Below are positions 57,637 to 64,000 of a stretch of 64,000 bases of DNA, in pieces. The stretch is taken from positions 171,066,310-171,130,309 of the forward strand of contig CP136064.1 of NCBI GenBank assembly GCA_032622095.1, written 5' to 3'. The notes below the pieces were generated by a model that was given only the letters and a program-made list of their open reading frames with translations, was not told the DNA's origin and did no database searches. The translations under genes and the position numbers were made by a program. This DNA comes from Siphonodentalium dalli (Eukaryota; Mollusca; Scaphopoda; Gadilida; Siphonodentaliidae). How positions within the stretch are numbered: position 1 is the first letter of the stretch; every line of letters starts with the position of its first letter.

Positions 57637-58582
57637 CAGTGTTCGCGCTGTCGGTAGCCAAATTAGCCAATGGCCAATCTTTTTCGAATTTGGCTAATAA
57701 AAATTTCATTTGGCTAAACTTTTGGCTAAACTTTTTTTTACCCCAAATGGAAACGGAAAGCATGGAGTCGGAAAGCTAATTAATAAAAGCGCTCAATAGA
57801 TCGACATTCAAGACGAAGTTAGGTGGCGAAAGTATTTCGTACTTATGAAATATCGTTCTGTAACGGTGGCGTTGATTGAACAACGGGGACATTACACAAC
57901 TGTTTGACATCTGATAAGTATTTTTGTTTTGTAACATTTAACCAGCCTAATCGTCAAAACGCATAAGCTGTTTACTGGTTATGTAACTGATTAAGCCGTC
58001 TGTAAGATTAAATACCTAAATGCTTTGTTAATTAGAGAAGAGCAGTTCTTAACTCAATGGTTACGTAATGTGTATCATAAAGTGCATCCCGTCCAATAAC
58101 CTGGCTTCACAGTTAACACCTTACTATAATAAGCAATAGTTAGGGGCCGTCATGCCATGGTGTCAATAGTGTCAACGACATAGAGTTATTACAATTAGTT
58201 TTGCGGATTTATGTGATTATAATTATATAGAATGTTAGTTTCATGTTTGCGAATTGGTATGGTCCGATGTGAAATCCCGCCGTATTCTATATTAATGTTT
58301 TATGAATTTATCTGCCTGTGTGATATGATGCATACATATGTTCGTATAATATTGTTTTTAAAGTTGTTTTTGTGTTGTTTTAATTATGTTTTTATTCTGA
58401 GTAACAAATAAAGTTTAAAACATATATTTTAGTCATTAATTGTGAACCGCCCAGAAAATGAGGATTTAATTTGGCCAAATTTTGTTTTAATTTGGCCAAA
58501 AAACATTTGGCTAAAGATTTTTTCATTTGGCTAATAAAATTTTCATTTGGCTAAAAGATTTTTTGGTCCAGCGCGAACACTG
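57637..58582. mobile_element. hAT-like non-autonomous element, exact 8-bp TSD
   Basis: TIRs CAGTGTTCGCGCTG and CAGCGCGAACACTG are a perfect 14-bp pair. TTTAGACC flanks both (57629-57636 and 58583-58590). Subterminal TTTGGCTAA words repeat at both ends. 946 bp, no transposase. TIR start and TSD length match hAT. Confidence 0.88.
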
Positions 58583-58590
58583 TTTAGACC

Positions 58591-58811
58591 CCTGAATTAT
58601 TACCCTTTGAATTTCAATACTACCTATACTGTATTTCCAAACAAGTTCTAGTTTACTATGAATGTAGGTCAGTGGCATCAAGTCATTTGAATTTCCATCT
58701 GTGAGAAGCTAATCACATTTCTGTGAGTAAAGGTGGGAAAATTTGTCTCATGCTTCAGCACCATCTAAAAGGAGTTAATTCCAATTAGTTTTTCGTATGT
58801 TCTACTTTCAG
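58591..58811. other. Intron end before exon c
   Basis: Plain sequence ending in acceptor ttctactttcag (58811). A second AG five bases downstream (58816) would give phase 2 instead of 0. Confidence 0.5.
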
Positions 58812-59129
58812 TACAGAAAGACAGGAAGAGCTGTTTACTTGAACACCTTACTTCGCTGGCCGATCAGAAGTGGTCTGCAATACAAACCTGAGATCATAAA
58901 TGGCAAAGAATTAGTTACCAAAGTGTGGTGCAAAACTTGTGCTAAATTTTTTGATAGAATTATCAAAGATAGCCGAGTCAACCTAAAGATGTGTGCAGAC
59001 ATTAATTCATTTGTGAAAGGGACGAATCATTGTCAGAAATCTAACTTGGATCGTCATTTTGCCACTCAAGCACATTTAATTGGAGTTGAGATCGCAAAAG
59101 AGAGTGGTTATATTACAGAGGATTTTTAA
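58812..59129 (+). CDS. BTB gene alternative terminal exon c: long-loop CCHH zinc-binding domain
   Basis: Enters in phase 0 (joins exon 3); 105 codons, stop TAA at 59127. It reads YRKTGRAVYLNTLLRWPI, then GLQYKPE, VTKVWCKTCAKFF, a 38-residue loop, and DRHFATQAHLIGVEI. The spacing C-x2-C-x38-H-x5-H suggests one zinc site closed by a long loop. It is clearly homologous to exon d: both share GRxVxLxTLxRWP, a TKVWCKxC core, a GT turn and HxxxxxHxIGxE. It is not a standard C2H2 finger. A BED- or TTF-like zinc fold is my best guess. The long open frame, matching splice phase and paralogy to exon d make it a real exon. Role inferred: alternative DNA- or protein-binding end of the BTB protein. Confidence 0.82.
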   Translation, partial: YRKTGRAVYLNTLLRWPIRSGLQYKPEIINGKELVTKVWCKTCAKFFDRIIKDSRVNLKMCADINSFVKGTNHCQKSNLDRHFATQAHLIGVEIAKESGYITEDF

Positions 59130-59163
59130 ATTGCTCCAATCTTATTCTGATTTTACTGTTCGG

Positions 59164-59632
59164 TTAACCCTTTATTTTCTAAATACTCATTGACAAGCAG
59201 TTCTCTTGGGAAATGTTCAAATAACATTAAAGTTCAACTAACTGAAGATTTTCCACCAATGATCAGGAATCCTTCTGCACTGGTGTTATACAGTAATGCT
59301 TTAAATAATCGTCTCCTTAATTAACCATAGCAGAATTATGGGCAATTTTTCAGGATTTAGCGAGAAATATGGCTTTATGCCATTCATCGGAAAGCTCTCA
59401 GTGAGAGTTTTCCGATGAATGGCAACAAGCCATATTTCCGATTAATCCTGAAAAATTACCCATAATTCTGCTGTGGTTAAGGAGTCGATTATTTAGGGCA
59501 TTACTGTATGTTCATCTGTCTGTTGCCTGCTTCTATTTCCTGAACATCTATCCAGATGAATAACAGACCATTAATTCCAATGTATACTTTCTGTAACTGA
59601 TGGGAGAATCCATTTAGTGATGAAAGGGTTAA
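59164..59632. mobile_element. TTAA-type element interrupted by a family A MITE
   Basis: TTAACCCTTTATTTTCTAAA at the left and TTTAGTGATGAAAGGGTTAA at the right. The family A MITE lies at 59289-59509, flanked by TA. The right TTAA is shared with the next element. Confidence 0.65.
59289..59509. mobile_element. Palindromic MITE, family A, nested copy
   Basis: ACAGTAATGCTTTAAATAAT to TTATTTAGGGCATTACTGTA, full length, with the CATCGGAAAGCTCTCAGTGA centre. Confidence 0.85.
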
Positions 59633-59722
59633 CCCTTTGGCGACTAGAACAACATACATGTATATGTCACTGTACGGTTTCGCGAGTGGAACGACATACA
59701 TGTATATGTCGTTTCAGGAAGT
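59629..59722. mobile_element. TTAA-type element end with two subterminal palindromes
   Basis: TTAACCCTTTGGCGACTAGA, then CATACATGTATATGTC, about 20 bases of spacer (GTACGGTTTCGCG) and ACGACATACATGTATATGTC. The second has 8-bp arms ACGACATA / TATGTCGT. The right terminus is not identified. Confidence 0.6.
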
Positions 59723-60089
59723 GTCATTTTTATGTAGACATAACTTCAATTAATCATTTGATTTATAAATGTATAGGAAATATTTTGATTAAGTTTCCCA
59801 ATGTATAAGTGCAATAGATTATGATAGCACATATAAACAGAAGATACACATCAATTAAAACGAATATTGGACCCTTTTGACCCAAATTTGTTAATAATTA
59901 TTGCTATGACAGACATTAAACTCACGCAATTTACATTATGGGAGGCTGTTTTCACTTGCACTATAACTCTGATTAACTCAATTTGAGTACAATTGAAATG
60001 CACATAACCTCTTTGCTGTTGATTGATATCTTAACATCTTGTGATAGGCCATTGATGTTATGGTCATTTTCCATTGGTTAAATATAATA
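59723..60089. other. No feature recognised
   Basis: May be the remainder of the element that starts at 59629. No right end is visible. Confidence 0.3.
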
Positions 60090-60356
60090 TTAACCTCTTC
60101 GCTACTATGACGTCCGTAACTATTACGGATGTAAAAGTGCATGTCGTGTGCTATATGGTACTTAGTTACTACGGACCTACTTCAGCCCACTAGCAGTAGG
60201 CCATTACTCATAACTGATGTTTCATGATTGTGAACCATAATAGCCTTTCAACTGAGTCAGTATTATGGTTCTTGTGATATTCCCGTTATATTTTTCCACT
60301 GGAAAATGGCAATAACGTCAACAGCCCAGCATACGACGGCAATTAGCAGCGAAGAA
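60090..60356. mobile_element. TTAA-type MITE with TCCGTAA palindrome
   Basis: TTAACCTCTTCGCTACTATG at the left and TTAGCAGCGAAGA at the right (right TTAA lost). The subterminal palindrome TCCGTAACTATTACGGA is followed by a weaker half-copy. The body is shared with 50407-50718. Confidence 0.7.
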
Positions 60357-60496
60357 TATCATATTGGTAGTCGGGAGTAGGGGGAGGGGGCATGGCTGCT
60401 CACCATATAGTCTTTCTCCACACCATAGGTTTCTCCCAGTCATGGCTAAGGTATGAATGTATGTAGTTATTCTGAGGTGTGAATAAATAAGGAGTA

Positions 60497-60661
60497 TACA
60501 GTAATGCCCTAAAAAAATATGGCTTGTTGCCATTCATCGGAAAGCTCTCAGTGAGAGCTTTCTGATGAATGGCAACAAACCATATTTTACAACTAAATCC
60601 TGAAAAATTACCCATAATTCTTCTGTGGTAAAGGAGTCGATTATTTAGGGCATTACTGTAC
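60497..60661. mobile_element. Palindromic MITE, family A (left arm shortened)
   Basis: ACAGTAATGCCCTAAAAAAA jumps to ATGGCTTGTTGCCATTCATC; the right arm is complete to GGGCATTACTGTA. It lies within 200 bases of exon d. Confidence 0.78.
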
Positions 60662-60853
60662 CATGCGGGGCGATATCTGTCATGTCACACTCCGTCTCTT
60701 ACTTCTGAAAGTTGGAGGAGTCTTAAAATTTGTGGCTCTTGTTATGTCACAATATGACCATAGCTGTTGGGAGTGACATTAAACCCCAATCAACTAACTA
60801 AATCATAATTATAGCATCTTCAATGGTGTCTGAATGGAGTGATTTTATTTCAG

Positions 60854-61177
60854 AATCGGCAGCAACCCCAAGTTCAAGGTCGAACGGTCTGTCTGTCGAC
60901 TCTGAAACGCTGGCCAGTCAGTGATATTCTCGGATATAAAACAGAAACGGATTCAGTAGGGAGAGAGATAGTAACTAAAGTATGGTGCAAAATTTGTTCA
61001 GAAAATTCAGCTGCAATTTTTAGATGTACCCAAATGAAAGGACGAACATGCATAAGAGAGAAAGAACCTTATATGATTGGAACAAAGGTGGTAGCAAAAC
61101 ACGCAGTGGAGCAACATATCATATCAAGAATTCACAGGATTGGACAGGAACTTGTTAGAGATAATTGGAAGCAATAA
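60854..61177 (+). CDS. BTB gene alternative terminal exon d: long-loop CCHH domain, paralog of exon c
   Basis: Acceptor attttatttcag at 60853, phase 0; 107 codons, stop TAA at 61175. It begins NRQQPQVQGRTVCLSTLKRW, then GYKTE, EIVTKVWCKICS, a 39-residue loop, and EQHIISRIHRIGQEL. The zinc ligands read C-x2-C-x39-H-x5-H. It aligns with exon c along its length, so the pair arose by exon duplication, but the loop has diverged. A second AG (60862) would remove three residues without changing the frame. Product inferred: a 522-residue BTB isoform. Further such exons could lie past the window end. Confidence 0.82.
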   Translation, partial: NRQQPQVQGRTVCLSTLKRWPVSDILGYKTETDSVGREIVTKVWCKICSENSAAIFRCTQMKGRTCIREKEPYMIGTKVVAKHAVEQHIISRIHRIGQELVRDNWKQ

Positions 61178-61228
61178 TATTCAGCTTCTATGCCAACACA
61201 TGGTTGGACAGTCATGTGTCTGATGCTA

Positions 61229-61818
61229 TCCGATAGTTATACCCCCCGCAACGAAGTTGTGGGGGGGGGGGGGTATAATGGAATCAGCTTGTCTGTCCGT
61301 CCGTGGACACAATTTGTTCAGAGTTTTTCTCAGTCGTTTTATGATCATTTTCCGTGAAACTTGGCACAGACATCAACCACCATGGGAACGTGTGCACCTG
61401 CGATTATGATGTCTGTCAGACTTTTTTTGGTGGAGTTATAATTTTATTTTGCAACATGCATAATTTTGTCCGAGCTTTTATTCCTACATTTTTAGGTCAA
61501 TGTTTTTTAATCCTGGCACTGATATTTAGTACCATGGTTCTGTGCACCTGCGATTATGACGTCTGTCTGACTTTTTTTTTTGTGGAGTTAGTCCCCTTTT
61601 TCGACTTAGAACATTTTCGCAACATGCATAATTTTGTCCGAGCTTTAATTCCTACATTTTTCGGTCAATAGTTTTAAGATTAGGGTTAGGGTTGTGCACC
61701 TGCAATGGAAACTGTTATTTTATTATTTTAACTAAATGTTTACTGACATGTGAAACATCTTAGTATTTTAAAAACATGGGGGGTATCCTTAGTCCCATTG
61801 GGACAGTCACACCTCTAG
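61229..61818 (+). mobile_element. Helitron-like element with ATACCCCCC hairpin start and CTAG end
   Basis: Near the left: TTATACCCCCCGCAACGAAG folding on GTTGTGGGGGGG..GTATAA, then GTCTGTCCGTCCGTGG. Two core repeats of about 155 bp follow (GTGCACCTGCGATTATGA; ATAATTTTGTCCGAGCTTT). The right end has hairpin GTCCCATTGGGAC (61792-61804), ten bases, then CTAG and T. It joins the pearl-like front architecture to a Helitron-type end. The left edge (TC at 61229 or TTATACC at 61237) is uncertain. Confidence 0.65.
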
Positions 61819-62183
61819 TTGACTACAGTTTTATTTTAAAAAAAAATCCATTTTGATACCACATATGTTGGTATTCGAATGCTAATATTGAATATATCAT
61901 TACTATTCTCAACTACTTTGCCTTCTCAGATGGGCAGAAATAACTTTTCCCATCAATAGATATCATATTTGCGCACGGGTACAACACATGGTTCTGGTGA
62001 TGAGGCCTTCTTACTTTAACACATAAATAGCATAAAAAACCATGTGCGATACAAAATATTTGTAGCAATGTCTGTATTAACATACACTCAGATTCATACT
62101 GATACTGAGTCTATTGTAATCCCCCTAACTTCTTGGAATAAAGGTGGTATTCCCCCAAATTACATCACATCGCACTTAAATTT
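61819..62183. other. No feature recognised
   Basis: Nothing recognised. Confidence 0.3.
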
Positions 62184-63009
62184 CAGGGTTGGTGATTTAA
62201 AAAAAAAAAAATTTAATAAATAAAAAAATATATATTTATTTGATTTAAATCATATCTTTTTTATTTAAATCAATAGTTTTTCTTTTTTTTCTAACTGTTA
62301 TGAAAATATGTAATTATGCAATGTCTTAAATGAAGGTACTTAAAGGTGTTGCTTATAATGTCCAATGCTGTATTAATCAAAATTCTATTATTTATTATTT
62401 TTTCTATATGTATCAAACACAAATATCATGACAGTACAGATACATGTATAGTGACCATCTATTTTATGCATACACTTAGGTCCATGTGAGTTCCAGTTCT
62501 GTGCTTAAACATTTACTAATAAATTTAGTAAATTTTAGCTGAAAACTGAATATATTATCAATCGCGTTTGCTCTTCAGTGACTTGACATAATCACACCAC
62601 ATATTGAGTATAGATATTAGATAACTAGAGTAGTTTAGATAGCAGATTATATGGTAGAGTTACTCGGTTAGCATTTACATGTACAGCAATCAGAAAAGGA
62701 AAGGAAATTCAACAGTGTAATGAGGATTGCTGAATCTGAGTGTTGTTACAAATACATGTATACTAACAATGTTAAGCTGAACAGGCTGCTGCTGGAGCAG
62801 TTATCAAGGCACCATGCAGCATGCCTGTTGTTTCTATAGGGTTGACTATTACTGTACCATTGCATATATATTATCCAATTTTGTATATTGTTTAATAATA
62901 CTCATGTTATAGTTTGCAAAAAACCTTGTTAGATATTGCAGTTTTTTACTTTTTGCCGTCATTAAAAAATTTGGGATTTAAATAACTTGATTTAAATCGG
63001 CCAACTTTG
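62184..63009. mobile_element. hAT-like element, copy 2 (without nested insert)
   Basis: CAGGGTTGGTGATTTAAAAA at the left, TTGATTTAAATCGGCCAACT at the right. The interior is colinear with 43988-45897 (AAAGGTGTTGCTTATAATGT, CAGTACAGATACATGTAT, AGGAAAGGAAATTCAACAGT). Possible TSD CACTTAAA / CACTTAAT with two extra T at the left. Confidence 0.75.
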
Positions 63010-63734
63010 CACTTAATTATTTCGATTGGACACCTTTATCTTGGTTCTAGTAAAAGTCTAATATACTAAGTCTGATTGGTGCTACTGACATGGAATTCTG
63101 CGTTTTTGGAAATAGAAAGTTTACAAGTAGTCAGACCCACTATTTATACGTGGGTTTGTAGTTAACTTAGACTGCAATCAACAATTAATTTTCAAAGTCT
63201 TCTTTGAAGAATTGGTGAGTTCAGACAATTCTGGGCATACTAGTAATGATGCAATAATGATACCTGTATGATGTAAGATAAATCTCTATTCCTAGAAATT
63301 TTCCCTAAAGGTGTTATCGTATTTCGAAAAAATCTATTGACACTGGATATGTTTTATTGTTGTTGTGAATAGCTTTTTAACATCATATTCAGCATTTATT
63401 GGATGCAGGGTCATGTCACACCCTCCCCCACCTTGGCCAGAATTTGTTCTAATATTTTGATAATCCAATCACCAGTAGTAGTTTTTATTGTGTCATAAAT
63501 ATACAATTAGTTGGTACAATGTATGATGAAATTAGAAATGTCAAATGGCAACATAGGATTGGATTACAAGTTATGCAACTTTTCGTGATGATCCTCTCCC
63601 CTTTATTGATTTGCTCTTATGTAAAGATTGTAAAGAGACGGTAGTACTGATCAGAAAAGGATATCAGGTTTGATAAATATGTATTCATGGTATTAGACCT
63701 CCCCAACCTGTATTTAGTGTGAATTTTTTATATC
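63010..63734. other. No feature recognised
   Basis: Plain AT-rich sequence, no frame or repeat recognised. Confidence 0.3.
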
Positions 63735-64000
63735 CCCTTTTTAAATAAAAGGGGGGGTATACTGTTTTGCACCTGTCCGTCCGAGCGTGCGTCCGGCTGT
63801 CCGTACGTCCGATGTCTGTTCATATCATAACTTGAACAGTAGTGCTCGGATCTCAATGAAATTATGTATGGATGTTCACTACTATGAGGACATTAAATAG
63901 AGGGTTCCATCGTTTTGTTCGGATTTTCCATTCTAGAGTTATTCATCTTTGTTTATCTGGAAATGTTTTTGGTCCATTTGGTGTCTGTTCAATTCGTAAC
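63735..64000. mobile_element. ATACCCCC-class pearl-like element, left end, runs off the window
   Basis: TATCCCCTTTTTAAATAAAA and GGGGGGGTATACTG hairpin, GTCCGTCCGAGCGTGCGTCC, then core GATCTCAATGAAATTATGTA. Same family as 44187-45258. Confidence 0.75.

Larger units (their letters stand above)
25864..61177 (+). other. BTB transcription-factor gene with alternative zinc-finger ends (whole locus)
   Basis: Proposed model: common coding exons 25886-26014, 29234-30066 and 34829-35111, then one of four exons ending in a stop: a 51816-52094, b 55829-56243, c 58812-59129, d 60854-61177. Splice phases fit: exon 1 to 2 phase 0, exon 2 to 3 phase 2, exon 3 to a, c or d phase 0. Exon b starts in phase 2, which fits a direct join to exon 2 that skips exon 3. 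Predicted isoforms: 507 residues (a), 520 (c), 522 (d) and 458 (1-2-b). The layout matches insect lola, broad and similar genes in which one BTB is spliced to different DNA-binding ends; orthology to either is not claimed. More terminal exons may lie beyond 64000. At least one 5' non-coding exon should exist upstream, because exon 1 has an acceptor before its ATG. Confidence 0.75.

Noticed and set aside
1-64000. tRNA and rRNA genes
   Set aside because: I looked for B-box-like GTTCGA sequences and clover-leaf ends and saw none convincing; short matches near 17280 and 20320 lack the rest of a tRNA.

Overview
The window looks like animal nuclear DNA, most likely from a bivalve or a related mollusc. 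Coding sequence is sparse, sits in short exons with GT-AG borders, and floats in a dense sea of repeats. The organism call is inference. It rests on several repeat classes typical of bivalve genomes: pearl-like elements with a 5' hairpin, a GTCC/GTCT microsatellite and 120-175 bp core repeats, plus Helitron-like units. There are no operons, ribosome binding sites, tRNA or rRNA genes that I can see.

Two host genes lie on the + strand. (1) At 635-3233 are two consecutive exons near the 3' end of a TM9SF2-type nonaspanin gene; the short last exon is not visible. The intron after them holds an 8 kb minisatellite (3725-11779) ended by a 100-N assembly gap. (2) From 25864 to 61177 is a BTB/POZ transcription-factor gene. 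Common exons encode the BTB domain and an acidic, SUMO-motif-rich linker (25864-26014, 29234-30066, 34829-35111). Four exons that each end in a stop codon follow (51816, 55829, 58812, 60854). Two carry C2H2 zinc fingers and two carry a related pair of long-loop CCHH domains. This layout resembles insect lola and broad, where one BTB is spliced to alternative DNA-binding ends.

The rest is transposon debris, and the ends of many elements can be read. There is a head-to-tail array of four Helitron-like units in an A^T site (16146-18472). Two hAT-type elements have exact 8-bp target duplications (43988-45897, 57637-58582). A Harbinger-type element with a TAA duplication sits inside another repeat (24735-25166). 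Many TTAA-flanked piggyBac-like non-autonomous elements are present, three of them sharing an odd subterminal palindrome layout. Eight copies of a TA-flanked palindromic MITE and eight of a second hairpin element occur, and a degraded CR1/Jockey-like LINE lies antisense in the BTB gene (about 31440-34630).

Layout: 1-3.7 kb TM9SF2 exons and MITEs; 3.7-11.8 kb minisatellite; 11.9-18.5 kb pearl-like tandem repeats and the Helitron array; 18.7-25.8 kb MITEs, a CTATAGTA-rich tract and nested elements; 25.9-35.1 kb BTB common exons with MITEs and the LINE; 35.1-51.8 kb a repeat-rich intron; 51.8-61.2 kb alternative terminal exons separated by TIR elements; 61.2-64 kb Helitron-like, hAT-like and pearl-like repeats.
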